Notes: generated from the letters alone by a model not told the origin. A stretch of DNA of 64,000 nucleotides from Bin87 sp965115825 (GCA_965115825.1 OZ220464.1:310001-374000), one strand, 5' to 3'. Shown: positions 1 through 8,562, counted from the stretch's first letter. Numbers and translations: made by a program.

Positions 1-1
1 C

Positions 2-1864
2 AAGAACATTGTGGGCACGGCGCGGGATCTGCTGGTGGGCAAGGTGCCGCTGCCGGTGGATCAGTGCCAGGAGATTACCCGGGCGCTGATTTACAAGTTC
101 CTGAGCGCCGCCGACAGCGACAGCGTGGGGCTGGGCGGGGAACCGGCTTACTTTACGGGCGACGGCGCCGAATTTCGCTGGGATGTCCTGATGGGCGCGG
201 AGCAGACGGCCAACGATGTGGATCGGCGCTACCGCAAGGGGATGGCGCTGCTGGGCCAAACGGACGGGATGCCGGCGATTCAGACTATCTATCAGGATGC
301 TTATATTCCCTATAACGACCCGATAATTCTGCGGGATTTTCTGCGGACGATTGACCGCTTTGACACCGGCGACACGGAGAAAATCGGCGACGCCTATGAG
401 ATGCTGTTGCAGGATCTGGGGGCGCAGGCGTCGGCGGGGCAGTTCCGCACGCCGCGGCACATCATTGATTTTATCGTGGACATCGTTGACCCGCAGAAGC
501 ATGAGACGATACTGGATCCGGCTTGCGGCACGGGCGGGTTTCTGGTGTCGGCGTGGGAGCATATCAACCGGGCCGGACGGCTGTCCGCCGCCGACCGGGG
601 GAACCTGGCGCGCAATCTGACGGGCTGCGACATCTCGCCGACGATGGAGATGCTGGCGACGGTCAACCTGTTTCTGCATCACAAGCAGCAGCCGGTGGTG
701 AGCGTTTATGACACTTTGACCAGCAAGGAGCGCTGGAACGACCACTATGACGTTATTCTGGCGAACCCGCCGTTTATGTCGCCCAAGGGCGGGATACGTC
801 CGCACGACGGGTTTTCGGTGTCGTCGCGGCGGAGCGAGGTTCTGTTTGTGGATTATATCGCGGAGCATCTGACGCCGGCGGGACGGGCGGGCGTCATTGT
901 GCCGGAGGGGGTTATCTTTCAGAGCCAGCGGGCGCATACGCAGCTGCGCAAGATGCTGGTGGAGGGTTATCTGGCGGCGGTCATATCGCTGCCGGCGGGG
1001 GTGTTTCAGCCGTATTCAGGGGTGAAGACGTCCATCCTGATACTGGACCGGAAGCTGGCCGGGCGGGCCGAGGGCATCGCGTTTTTCAAGGCGGCCAACG
1101 ACGGGTATGACCTGGGGGCGCAGCGGCGTCCGATTGAGGCGAATGACCTGCCGACGGTGCGGGCGGAGCTGTCGGAATACCTGCGACGGCTGCGGGCGGG
1201 CGAGTCGGTGGCGGATTTTGCGCCGACGACGGGTCTGGTGGTGGCGAAGGAGCGGATTGCGGAGGGCGGGGATTGGAATTTGAGCGGGGAGCGGTATCGG
1301 GAGAGGGCGCCTAGTCATTCCAAGTTTGATATGGTTGCGCTTGGCAGTGTTTGTGAGGTTAGGAAAGGTACTGCCATTACCAGAAAGGAACTAACCGAGG
1401 GTACGATTCCGGTAATAGCCGGCGGGCAGGTTCCCTCGGCGTTTCATAATCAGCATAGCCGAGAGGGAGAAACGATTACGGTCAGCGCATCGGGAGCTTA
1501 TGCGGGATTTGTGAGCTATTTTGACCAGCCTATATTTGCATCCGATTGTACGACCGTTAAGCCAGCAATAGACAATTTTATTAGCAAGTTTGTGTTTTAT
1601 GTTCTCAAAGCAAAGCAGTCAGAGATTTACAATCTGCAAGTCGGAATGGGGCAACCGCATGTTTATCCAAAGGATATAGCAGCGTTCCAAATACCGTTGC
1701 CGCCGATGGAGGTGCAGAGGGGGTTGGTGGAGGAGGTGGAGGGATATCAGCGGGCCATTGACGCGGCAAAGGATGAGATTGTACGGTTAGAGCAGATGGC
1801 GGGTGATGCGGTGGGGAGGGTGTGGGAAGTACACATGGTGGAACCGATTAGGAAGGATGTATAG
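2..1864 (+). CDS. Type I DNA methylase fused to a specificity domain (5' partial)
   Basis: N6-adenine DNA methyltransferase of the HsdM class that should methylate a sequence chosen by its own fused target-recognition domain. The reading frame is open to the left edge (K-N-I precede the GTG at 11), and HsdM proteins usually carry such residues near the N-terminus, so only a few codons are probably missing. Counting from the GTG, the SAM-binding motif DPACGTGGF lies at 169-177 and the catalytic NPPF at 252-255. From about residue 435 the sequence becomes a single type I S-type recognition domain ending in a helical conserved region. HsdM and HsdS are normally separate, and S normally has two recognition domains, so this fused M-S half-S arrangement implies dimer recognition or a type IIG-like ancestry. 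No restriction subunit is visible; it may lie upstream. Coding-strand codons are G-rich, unlike genes after 30 kb. Confidence 0.93.
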   Translation, partial: KNIVGTARDLLVGKVPLPVDQCQEITRALIYKFLSAADSDSVGLGGEPAYFTGDGAEFRWDVLMGAEQTANDVDRRYRKGMALLGQTDGMPAIQTIYQDAYIPYNDPIILRDFLRTIDRFDTGDTEKIGDAYEMLLQDLGAQASAGQFRTPRHIIDFIVDIVDPQKHETILDPACGTGGFLVSAWEHINRAGRLSAADRGNLARNLTGCDISPTMEMLATVNLFLHHKQQPVVSVYDTLTSKERWNDHYDVILANPPFMSPKGGIRPHDGFSVSSRRSEVLFVDYIAEHLTPAGRAGVIVPEGVIFQSQRAHTQLRKMLVEGYLAAVISLPAGVFQPYSGVKTSILILDRKLAGRAEGIAFFKAANDGYDLGAQRRPIEANDLPTVRAELSEYLRRLRAGESVADFAPTTGLVVAKERIAEGGDWNLSGERYRERAPSHSKFDMVALGSVCEVRKGTAITRKELTEGTIPVIAGGQVPSAFHNQHSREGETITVSASGAYAGFVSYFDQPIFASDCTTVKPAIDNFISKFVFYVLKAKQSEIYNLQVGMGQPHVYPKDIAAFQIPLPPMEVQRGLVEEVEGYQRAIDAAKDEIVRLEQMAGDAVGRVWEVHMVEPIRKDV

Positions 1865-1866
1865 AA

Positions 1867-2082
1867 ATGAGCACCGCACGGAAATGGCTATGCATGGGTT
1901 CCCTCATCATAGTGCCTTTGCTGCTAGCAGTATTGTTGTGGCGTTTAGTAGTAGTACCGCTAACGCCGGACACGACGCTGTGGACCATCAGCGGGGTTGG
2001 CGTGGCCTTGGGCAACGCCCTGTATATTGGAGCAGGGTTGCTTTGGCTTTGTGGGCAGTTTGGGTACTCGATGCGGAGATAG
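1867..2082 (+). CDS. Small two-helix membrane protein
   Basis: A 71-aa protein not recognised as any family. It starts 2 bp after the methylase stop, with AGGATG upstream of the ATG, so it is probably cotranscribed. Two hydrophobic segments (about residues 9-30 and 38-60) suggest a hairpin in the membrane with both ends on the same side. The tail is basic (SMRR). A membrane protein directly behind a modification enzyme could be accidental or an effector; nothing in the sequence decides this. A longer frame on the same strand (from 1803) runs through here but lacks sensible composition before 2235. Confidence 0.45.
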   Translation: MSTARKWLCMGSLIIVPLLLAVLLWRLVVVPLTPDTTLWTISGVGVALGNALYIGAGLLWLCGQFGYSMRR

Positions 2083-2183
2083 AGAAGGAGCGTGGGTTGG
2101 TGTCGGCGAGTGTGGAGTTGGCGGGTCGGATGGAGGCGCGGGTGTGTGGAGCGGTGGGGAGGGTGTTAGAGTTTGGCCCAGAA

Positions 2184-2211
2184 TTGACACCACGCCGGAT
2201 TATGGTATTGT
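2184..2211 (+). promoter_or_regulatory. Sigma-70-type promoter for the DUF6978-like gene
   Basis: A perfect -35 TTGACA at 2184-2189 is followed after 16 bp by TATTGT at 2206-2211. Transcription would start near 2218. A strong Shine-Dalgarno GAGGAGG sits at about 2219-2225, ten bases before the ATG at 2235. This supports 2235 as the gene start over the longer open frame beginning at 1803. Confidence 0.6.
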
Positions 2212-2234
2212 GCCAGCCGAGGAGGCTAGGAACA

Positions 2235-2675
2235 ATGGTAACGAGAGCGGAAGCAGAGGCCATAGTCGCGGAGCCTAAAGTGATTACCGCCAATCTGGCT
2301 TGGCGCTTTCAGGAGGGCGGATACCGGTTGGATGCGGCCGTACTGGCTGAGGAATCGGGCGAGCTGCTTAAGCTGAGGGGCTATGTGGGCCGCAAGAATC
2401 GCAGCTTCGCACTCCTTTACAAAAACACGCCAATTCGGAAATACACCGTCCATGACCGTCACACCGACCCCAAAACCGGCGAACGAGTAACCGGACCGCA
2501 TAAGCACTTTTGGGACGATGTCTATGAAGACAACCGGGTGTATATCCCTGATGACATTCGCATTGGAGACCCTAATACAGAGTTGCCTGATTTTCTAGAT
2601 GAATGCCGCATTGATTTGAAGGGAGCATATCAAATGGAGTCATTCTCTCGTTTCAATCAGGGAGACCTCTTATGA
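2235..2675 (+). CDS. DUF6978-like protein
   Basis: A 146-aa soluble protein resembling, from memory, the family catalogued as DUF6978. The hallmark stretch is around residues 55-95: aromatic-rich strands (SFALLYKNTPIRKY), then H-x-R-H-T-D-P-K-T-G-E and GPHKHFW, then DDIRIGDPN. The conserved His/Asp residues could bind metal or nucleic acid, but no activity is established to my knowledge. I chose ATG 2235 because a good ribosome-binding site and a TTGACA promoter precede it. The stop overlaps the next start (ATGA), so the two proteins are translationally coupled and probably act together. The position next to a methylase suggests a defence or mobile-DNA context. Confidence 0.7.
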   Translation: MVTRAEAEAIVAEPKVITANLAWRFQEGGYRLDAAVLAEESGELLKLRGYVGRKNRSFALLYKNTPIRKYTVHDRHTDPKTGERVTGPHKHFWDDVYEDNRVYIPDDIRIGDPNTELPDFLDECRIDLKGAYQMESFSRFNQGDLL

Positions 2676-3448
2676 CCAATTCAATGTTATGTGATGGCGT
2701 GGTGGAGAAGTACCTGGATTTTTTGTCCGGCGACTTCGCAACCGCAGCATCTCCAAATGATCATAACGGCTGCTATGTAGTGACGCCCTTCGTGCGGCCC
2801 GACGGTGAGGCCATTGAACTCGAGCTGTCGCTGCTTCCCAGCGGCAAGGCGCGGCTCAGCGACATGGGCGATACGTTGGGGTATCTATACGTCAATGGAC
2901 TATCTTTGACCAGATCGGTTAGGGATAAGGCCCGGCACATTGCCCGCCGACATCGGGCTTCCTTGCACCAAAGCGCTTTGGTGATTGAGGGCGATGGCGA
3001 GTTGGCCGGGGACGCGGTTCATCGGTTGGTTCAGGCTGTGTTGGAGGTGTCCGCGCTCAGCCGGGGACGGGGTTCCGCCGGGCGAGTGCATTTCGATAAC
3101 GAAGTTGAAGCCTTTATCATTCAATCCGGCGTTGTTTATGACGTTGACTTTAGCGTTATGGGCCGTCGTGAGTCGCACCGGTTCAAGTTTCACGTCAACA
3201 GCGGACGCAACCTGCTGGTACAGCCAATTACGGCGGCCACGGAATCAGCAGCTCACACGTGGGCTGAACGCTGGGCATATCGCTTCTCCGACACCACTGC
3301 CGAAGCCTCCCATATGCGCCCCATTGCGGTTTTAGACGACCGCGGCAACAGAAAAAACGCGTGGAGCGCACAGGCCCAGGCTCCAATCAAGGAGTTGTCA
3401 ATCCTATGGACGGATAAGGAACGGCTGCTGGAAATGTTACAACCCTGA
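2672..3448 (+). CDS. DUF1828/DUF1829 domain protein
   Basis: 258 aa. The N-terminal half carries the DUF1828 signature, in which a predicted strand is followed by LPSGKARLSDMGDTL at about residues 54-68. The C-terminal half, with DVDFSVMGRRESHRFKFHV at about 155-173, matches DUF1829. Two-domain proteins of this type occur in plasmids, prophages and defence islands; their biochemical role is not known to me. There is no signal peptide or membrane segment, so it is cytoplasmic. The ATG overlaps the stop of the DUF6978-like gene by 4 bp, indicating a two-gene unit. The closing residues are ordinary and no truncation is seen. Confidence 0.75.
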   Translation: MTNSMLCDGVVEKYLDFLSGDFATAASPNDHNGCYVVTPFVRPDGEAIELELSLLPSGKARLSDMGDTLGYLYVNGLSLTRSVRDKARHIARRHRASLHQSALVIEGDGELAGDAVHRLVQAVLEVSALSRGRGSAGRVHFDNEVEAFIIQSGVVYDVDFSVMGRRESHRFKFHVNSGRNLLVQPITAATESAAHTWAERWAYRFSDTTAEASHMRPIAVLDDRGNRKNAWSAQAQAPIKELSILWTDKERLLEMLQP

Positions 3449-3568
3449 AGCCGGCCAACGCTCACCGCAACCGAACCGGCCTCCGCGATCCATTTGTGAT
3501 TACGGCTTATCAGCTCGGCGGCAACGATCTCGCTCGTTTGCGGCGGCGGAGGTGGGCGTGGGGTGAGG

Positions 3569-3597
3569 TTGCGAACTGTTATGCGGTTTGCTATAAT
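3569..3597 (+). promoter_or_regulatory. Sigma-70 promoter upstream of the DUF4365 gene
   Basis: TTGCGA at 3569-3574, a 17-bp spacer, then a consensus TATAAT at 3592-3597. The DUF4365 start codon is at 3649, giving a leader of about 45 nt. This starts a second transcription unit within the island, separate from the DUF6978/DUF1828 pair. Confidence 0.7.
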
Positions 3598-3648
3598 CGC
3601 GCGAAAGGGAGCAATAACCGCCCTCCCGTTTAGCTGGTCGGTAGTCTG

Positions 3649-4122
3649 ATGTCGCCCAATTTCATACAGGAGCAGTTGTCCTTGTGCTACGTGCGGTCTG
3701 TGTTGTCCCGCGCCGGGCTCAGCTTGTTCATCCCGGTAGTTGACTACCACGGCATCGACGGTACAATCGTTGACCCCGAACGCCGGGGAATGAACCGTAT
3801 CGATTTTCAGATCAAGGCCACGACGAGGTACGGAATCGGAGATGCCGCAATTTCGTATGACCTGCGCGTAGAGGACTATAATCGGTTGATTTCAGATGAT
3901 GGCGTGCCGCGTATTCTGATATTATTTATCATGCCGGATGATGAAGATGAGTGGTTAGCGCAGGGCGAAGAGGAGATGTGCTTGCGGAAGTGTTCGTACT
4001 GGGTTTCGCTGATGGGCTTTCCGGTATCACCCAACTCGTCGACCGTCCGAGTTTCGGTTCCTTTGACAAACGTGTTTGACCAGAACGGCCTGCATGGCGC
4101 TTTCCGAGAGCTGATTGGGTAA
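3649..4122 (+). CDS. DUF4365 family protein
   Basis: 157 aa, matching the DUF4365 pattern. An early helix leads to a DYHGIDGTIVD segment (about residues 26-36), then FQIKATTRY (about 51-59), then a hydrophobic strand ending in a proline-rich ILILFIMP (about 89-96). Spacing of the Asp and the Q-x-K-A-T motif resembles a PD-(D/E)xK-like nuclease core, which is the usual structural suggestion for the family, but catalytic function here is inference. DUF4365 genes are common in phage-defence neighbourhoods. It is followed after 12 bp by the 379-aa protein and probably forms an operon with it. Confidence 0.75.
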   Translation: MSPNFIQEQLSLCYVRSVLSRAGLSLFIPVVDYHGIDGTIVDPERRGMNRIDFQIKATTRYGIGDAAISYDLRVEDYNRLISDDGVPRILILFIMPDDEDEWLAQGEEEMCLRKCSYWVSLMGFPVSPNSSTVRVSVPLTNVFDQNGLHGAFRELIG

Positions 4123-4134
4123 CGGAGTTTTGCG

Positions 4135-5274
4135 ATGGACGTGCAAATCAGGGACGCGGCAGCGTTGCGGCGGGTGTCCCCGGACCGGTTGCGCGCTTAT
4201 CTTCAGGCTCACGACTGGGAGCAGGCGGAAGTCTGGCGCAACCGGATTATGGTGTGGTCTGTCACGCGGGGGGAGCAAGTCAATGAGATATTGATACCGT
4301 TGCGCGAGCGATCGGACGCTTACGCCGTGCGGATTTCCGAGGCGGTGGCGCTCCTTGCCGAGATTGAGGAACGTTCCCAGATGGAGGTCTATTATGACCT
4401 GGTTGGGGCCGGCGCCGACGTCATCCGATTGCGGCCCTTGAACGGCGCGGGGCAATCCGGTTGGACTCTCGGCGACAGTGTGGAATTTCTGACTCGGGCG
4501 CGGGACTTGGTCGTAGCGGCAGCGCGCGCTGCCGAGCGTCCGGGGCAGGCGGTATATCGCGGGCGGGCCAGCGGCCAGGTTGCCGATTACGTGCGGAGCG
4601 TGCGTCCGCTGCCCGGATATGAAGCCGGACCGGAGCTGACGCTACACTCGGAAGTACCGACGGGGTACGGCATGCAAGAGGATCTGGGCGACGCCTTTCG
4701 CGCTCCTTTCCCGCGGCAGGCTACCATCGCGCTGAACAACGGATTGCGTGAAGCGGATAAAACGGCGGCGGCGGTGATTAGCGGAAAAGATATAACGGAT
4801 GTGTTTGAGGCAGCCCCGTCGCAAGGGGTAAGCGCCAATTTTTGCGACGCGGTGGCTGACCTGGCCCGCCGCGGCCACGGCATTGGAGTCAGCCTTTCAT
4901 GGGCAGCGGTACGGCCGGCTGAAGCTTACAATGGAGAGTTTCAATTTGCCGAGAGCGCAGCGGACGTTTTCACCCAAGGGGCACAGTTGCTGCGCCAAAA
5001 CAACCCATTCACCGATGCCCACGTCATCGGCGAGATTGTATTACTGGACCGGGAGCGTCAAGAGGAGTTCGATGGCCGCGGAGTAGTGGTGTGCGAGCTT
5101 GACGGTCGTCCGATAGCTTTGCACGTACAATTCCCGATTTCGGATTATGATGAAGTATGGCGAGCTTTTCGGGATGGCATCCAGATCAGCGTCAATGGCG
5201 ATATTCACCGCGAAGGCCGAAAATACACATTGCAAGATCCGCGCAACTTCGCCATTGCCTCTCCGATTCCTTGA
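4135..5274 (+). CDS. Unrecognised protein of the defence island
   Basis: 379 aa, cytoplasmic, with no family I can name. The first about 115 residues look like a small alpha/beta unit (R-N-R-I-M-V-W-S, then several helices). The rest is mixed, with a conserved-looking core around residues 150-260 that contains few charged catalytic-type clusters. The C-terminal part (about 290-375) reads as beta-rich with GEIVLLDRERQEEFDGRG and ends RKYTLQDPRNFAI. It starts 12 bp after the DUF4365 stop with GGAG upstream, so it is almost certainly a partner of that protein. It could be an effector or a nucleic-acid sensor; nothing in the sequence fixes this. Confidence 0.6.
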   Translation: MDVQIRDAAALRRVSPDRLRAYLQAHDWEQAEVWRNRIMVWSVTRGEQVNEILIPLRERSDAYAVRISEAVALLAEIEERSQMEVYYDLVGAGADVIRLRPLNGAGQSGWTLGDSVEFLTRARDLVVAAARAAERPGQAVYRGRASGQVADYVRSVRPLPGYEAGPELTLHSEVPTGYGMQEDLGDAFRAPFPRQATIALNNGLREADKTAAAVISGKDITDVFEAAPSQGVSANFCDAVADLARRGHGIGVSLSWAAVRPAEAYNGEFQFAESAADVFTQGAQLLRQNNPFTDAHVIGEIVLLDRERQEEFDGRGVVVCELDGRPIALHVQFPISDYDEVWRAFRDGIQISVNGDIHREGRKYTLQDPRNFAIASPIP

Positions 5275-5298
5275 ATCGCCAACGGCTTTGGTGGCGGA

Positions 5299-6240
5299 CT
5301 AGGGGTTGGCTACCTGGTTCAGGGCGGCTTGCAGCTCGGAGAGGGTGGCGTAGCCTTCATAACGGTGGCGGATGACGCCGGCTGCGTCCAGCACGAATAC
5401 CCAGGATTCGTTGGTCCAGTGGGGGATTTGGGTGAAACCCCATTCGGCGGCGGCAGGGACGATGCGGGCAACGCTCAAGTCGCCCTGGATTGCGTCGGGG
5501 TTGTCGTAGAGCTCGACGTGGATGTAGTTGGCGGCGTCGGGATTGGCGGCGCGCAGCCGGGAAACAGTGTCCACCTGGGGGCCGCAGGTGGGGCTGGTGC
5601 AGAAGGCCGGCGTGGCGAAGACGATGACGCTGGGCCGTCCGGAGGCGACGGCGTCGGCGATGGACACCTGATAGAGCTGAGGGTCGGCGTCGTAGGCGGT
5701 GGTAAGGCTGGCCAGTTGCACCCCGTCGGACAGGGTTTTGGTTTGGCTGGAGGGAGGCCGGTCGCCGACAGAGGGGACGGGAGAGTCGGGCAGCACGGTA
5801 ACGGTGATGATAGCGTCGCCGGATACGTCGCCGCCGATGGGAGTAACGGCCAGCCGGTATTCGCCGGGTTCGGGAAAGGCGATGTCGGCGGCGTAAGAGC
5901 CGCGCACGCCGTAGGGCCATTCGTTGTAGTCGGCGACGACCGGGGCGGACGCGGCGGAACCGTCGTGACGGGACACGGCTATTCGGGCCTGGGGCGCGTT
6001 GACCAACGCCCGCTGGGTGGTGAGAAGGAAGGCGACGCGCTGCTCTCCTACTTCCAGCGCTTTGGTGGCGAGGTGGGAGGTGATGACGTCGTCGGTGGGG
6101 TCAACGGTGGGCACCTGGATGGCCGGCGCAGCGGTGGACGTGGGCGCGGCGGGTTCCGCCGGGCCGAGGTCGGCGCCGATGCAGGCGATGGCTCCGGCGA
6201 GGGTTATGGAGAGCAGGAGGAGCAGAAGGGGGTTCGGCAT
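5299..6240 (-). CDS. Thioredoxin-fold lipoprotein (Sco1/TlpA-like)
   Basis: 313 aa. The N-terminal signal ends in a lipobox-like AIAC near residue 20, so it is probably a lipid-anchored extracytoplasmic protein. A Pro/Thr/Ala linker follows, then a beta-sandwich-like region (about 60-150, typical of copper-chaperone or FixG-like folds). A C-terminal thioredoxin-like domain (about 180-313) follows, with FATPAFCTSPTCGPQ near residue 210. The pair of cysteines there is spaced C-x4-C, as in Sco1/SenC-type metallochaperone or redox proteins, rather than the CxxC of true thioredoxins. It lies immediately downstream of a second thioredoxin-type lipoprotein transcribed in the same direction; the two may act together in envelope redox or metal handling. 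It converges on the island gene ending at 5274. Confidence 0.75.
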   Translation of the reverse strand: MPNPLLLLLLSITLAGAIACIGADLGPAEPAAPTSTAAPAIQVPTVDPTDDVITSHLATKALEVGEQRVAFLLTTQRALVNAPQARIAVSRHDGSAASAPVVADYNEWPYGVRGSYAADIAFPEPGEYRLAVTPIGGDVSGDAIITVTVLPDSPVPSVGDRPPSSQTKTLSDGVQLASLTTAYDADPQLYQVSIADAVASGRPSVIVFATPAFCTSPTCGPQVDTVSRLRAANPDAANYIHVELYDNPDAIQGDLSVARIVPAAAEWGFTQIPHWTNESWVFVLDAAGVIRHRYEGYATLSELQAALNQVANP

Positions 6241-6270
6241 TGCGACCTCGGAACGGCTGGGGAGGCGTTG

Positions 6271-6548
6271 TCAGAATCAGGATTTACGGGATTTTAGGAT
6301 TTTCAGGATTGGGTTGGCTTTGGGGGTGGGTTGCGGCTCCGGGGCGCGGTATGGGGGCGTGGGGGACGGGCAGCATCAGGGCCTCTCTGCATAGACGCCG
6401 AAGGTGTTGTCAGAATCAGGATTTACGGGATTTTAGGATTTTCAGGATTGGGTTGGCTTTGGGGGTGGGTTGCGGCTCCGGGGCGCGGTATGGGGGCGTG
6501 GGGGAGGGGCAACATCAGGGGCCCTCTGCATAGACGCCGAAGGTGAAG
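6271..6548. repeat. 139-bp tandem duplication spanning a gene end
   Basis: Two direct copies with a period of 139 bp: 6271-6409 and 6410-6548. Each begins with the GGATTT-type element (TCAGAATCAGGATTTACGGG) and ends with about 34 bp that encode the last residues of the downstream-facing lipoprotein gene (stop at 6515). Only a few mismatches separate the copies, so the duplication is recent. The right copy overlaps the functional 3' end of the gene; the left copy is an extra gene-end fragment lying between the two lipoprotein genes. Confidence 0.9.
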
Positions 6549-7891
6549 GCGAACAGGCCGAAGTCGTTGGAGTTGGAGCGCATAATCAGAATGGAAGAGG
6601 GCAGATACTCGGGGTTGTCCACCAGTTCGTAGAGCCTCGGCTCGTTGACGTGGATGTATGACTGGCCGTTTTCATCCCATTGCACATCGGCGCCGGCGTT
6701 TTCCGGGGTGAGCATGGCGCCGTCAGCGGTTATGACCACGCGGTAAGGTTCGCCGGAGTCGGAGGTGAGGACGGCGTTGACGCTTTTGGCGGCGTAGTTG
6801 AGGGCTAGGTAATCCTCCAGGTTTTCGGTGGTTCGGGCGTGGCGGATGCGTTCGGGTTCCACCGACCACTGGCCCTGGAAGTAGAGGCGATGGGGCTGGA
6901 GTTCCTGGGGGATGGTTACATCCATGAGGCCGGTAGTCTGTTCGGTGCGGTTTTCCTGGTCGAGAATGGCGTCGAAGTACTCCTGCTGGGCGGCATAGGG
7001 GGCGCGGCCGGCGCGGGCGGTGAGGAAGTTCCGATGCCAGCCGGCGTAGAGTTCAGGGGTTACGGCGGCGCGTCCGAGGAGGCCGCTGGCGTCTTGAAAG
7101 GCCGGGTCGCGGGCCTGGTCTTCGGGGAGGTTGAGAGGGTCGTCGGAGAGGTCGGCGCCGGCTTCCACCAGGGCGTTGCGGATTTGCTGCTCGGTTTCGC
7201 CGTAGCGTCCTTCGCCGAAGTGGCTGTAAATCTGCTGGCCGCGACTGTTGAACAGGTATTTGGCCGGCCAGTAGTGGTTTTCGAAGTTGCTCCAGGTGAC
7301 CATATCGTTGTCCTGCGCGACGGGCCAGCCGATGTTGTGGGCGGCGATGGCGTCGGCAACGTTCTGATAGTCTTTTTCGAACTCGAACTCGGGCGAATGG
7401 ATGCCGAGGATGACCAGGCCGTCGTCTTCATAGCGCGCCCACCATTCGCGCAGGAAGGGCAGGGTGCGGACGCAGTTGATGCAGGTGTAGGTCCAGAAGT
7501 CGACCAGAACGACCTTGCCGTCGGCGGTGAGGTCGGCGATGGACAGGGCTTCGTCGGTGTTGAGCCAGGCAGCGATGCCATCAACGTTGGGAATGTCCTC
7601 CGCGTCGGCTCGGGAGTCGGCCGGCGGCGCGGTTGGCGCTGCCGTGGGTTGGTCGGAGTCCGCCCCGGCCGTCGGCGGGCGGGTCGGCGAGTCGGCGGCT
7701 GACGGGCTGCCGCCGGATGTGTCGGAGGTCGGCGGCGCGGTGGCGGCGGGCTGTTCCACTGCCGGAGACGTTGGCGTCGCTGGGTCGGTTTGAGTATCCG
7801 GCTCAGAGCCGGTCGAGCAGGCGATGGCCAGGGCCAGCAGGGTCGCCAGGAGAACGGCGGCGGTGATGGCGCGGCGCATTGGGAAAAGCAT
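6515..7891 (-). CDS. Thioredoxin-like lipoprotein (DipZ/TlpA type)
   Basis: 458 aa from the ATG at 7891. A longer frame exists to 7951, but its extra residues are hydrophilic and precede the signal peptide. The lipobox is LALAIAC, followed by an 80-residue Thr/Pro/Ala-rich linker. The redox domain carries VDFWTYTCINCVRTLPF, with the CINC active site; this wording is characteristic of DipZ-type extracytoplasmic thiol-disulfide proteins. A C-terminal domain of about 200 residues contains the beta-rich NHYWPAKYLF/HFGEGRY region and the C-terminal jelly-roll seen in DipZ-like proteins. It is expected to reduce or shuffle disulfides outside the membrane. The last 34 bp are part of a 139-bp tandem duplication. 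It probably leads a two-gene unit with the lipoprotein at 5299-6240. Confidence 0.85.
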   Translation of the reverse strand: MLFPMRRAITAAVLLATLLALAIACSTGSEPDTQTDPATPTSPAVEQPAATAPPTSDTSGGSPSAADSPTRPPTAGADSDQPTAAPTAPPADSRADAEDIPNVDGIAAWLNTDEALSIADLTADGKVVLVDFWTYTCINCVRTLPFLREWWARYEDDGLVILGIHSPEFEFEKDYQNVADAIAAHNIGWPVAQDNDMVTWSNFENHYWPAKYLFNSRGQQIYSHFGEGRYGETEQQIRNALVEAGADLSDDPLNLPEDQARDPAFQDASGLLGRAAVTPELYAGWHRNFLTARAGRAPYAAQQEYFDAILDQENRTEQTTGLMDVTIPQELQPHRLYFQGQWSVEPERIRHARTTENLEDYLALNYAAKSVNAVLTSDSGEPYRVVITADGAMLTPENAGADVQWDENGQSYIHVNEPRLYELVDNPEYLPSSILIMRSNSNDFGLFAFTFGVYAEGP

Positions 7892-8003
7892 GGCGTTACT
7901 CACAGGGGCGGGTTTGGTATGAATACGTTGGCGCGGCGCGGGTGGGTTCACATCCGACCGGGTTGGGTCAATTCAGGTCACGCGCGGCATAAGCGCAAGG
8001 GTA

Positions 8004-8034
8004 TTGTACCGGATTACGGTCTTTATGCTACTAT
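8004..8034 (+). promoter_or_regulatory. Extended -10 promoter for the 8098 gene
   Basis: TACTAT at 8029-8034 is preceded by TGC (8026-8028), forming an extended -10 box. A weak TTGTAC lies at 8004-8009 with a 19-bp spacer. Transcription would start near 8041, just upstream of the GC-rich hairpin at 8052-8072. Confidence 0.5.
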
Positions 8035-8051
8035 GCCGCTGCAAATATCGA

Positions 8052-8072
8052 CGCCGGCGCACCGCGCCGGCG
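8052..8072 (+). promoter_or_regulatory. Leader hairpin before the 8098 gene
   Basis: A perfect 9-bp inverted repeat (CGCCGGCGC, 3-nt loop, GCGCCGGCG) lies between the predicted start of transcription and the GGAGG ribosome-binding site. It would form at the very 5' end of the mRNA, where such stems often stabilise transcripts or act as small regulatory switches. Confidence 0.5.
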
Positions 8073-8097
8073 CAACCTGACGGATGGAGGATACATT

Positions 8098-8562
8098 ATG
8101 GCAACGATGCTTGACGGCGAGTCTTATCTGGGGCGGGTGCTGGTGCGCCCCCTGAGCAAGGAAGGAGACGTTACCATCTACTGCTGGCCGCTGCGCTGCC
8201 TGAAGGCGAAGTTCGGCGGGCCCACGTTCGGCGTGGACGTGAACGGGGAGGAGATTATCCGCTTTGACCCGCACGGCGTCCGGGGCCACTGGCACAAGGG
8301 CGGGTACGACAAGCTGGGAGCCGGCGGTTCCCACGTGGACTATCCGGAAGGGATGACGGAAGGGCCGGCGCAGCTGGAGTGGTCGCTGGCCCAGGTTCGG
8401 GAGCAGACGGGTAACTACCTGGCCGAGGCCGGGCATCCGGAAGCCGCCGCGCACCTGGACGCCGAGCTGCTGCAAGCAGCCACCGACGCCATCCAGTCCC
8501 ACCTGACGGCAGAGGGCGACCTGATGCCGGAGGCGGTGGCGAAAGGCGTGATTACGGGGTAA
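8098..8562 (+). CDS. Conserved-looking hypothetical protein
   Basis: 154-aa soluble protein that I do not recognise. The first 80 residues look beta-rich, with GEEIIRFDPHG, then HWHKGGYDKLGAGGSHVDYP, a His/Asp/Gly-rich segment that could bind a metal. The rest is helical. The ATG follows a clear GGAGG about 9 nt away, and a dedicated promoter and leader hairpin precede it, so it is very probably expressed as a single gene. A dyad at 8585-8618 follows it. No signal peptide or membrane segment is seen. Confidence 0.7.
   Translation: MATMLDGESYLGRVLVRPLSKEGDVTIYCWPLRCLKAKFGGPTFGVDVNGEEIIRFDPHGVRGHWHKGGYDKLGAGGSHVDYPEGMTEGPAQLEWSLAQVREQTGNYLAEAGHPEAAAHLDAELLQAATDAIQSHLTAEGDLMPEAVAKGVITG

Noticed and set aside
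1803..2234. N-terminal extension of the DUF6978-like gene
   Set aside because: Low-quality composition, overlaps the methylase end and small membrane gene; promoter and SD point to 2235.
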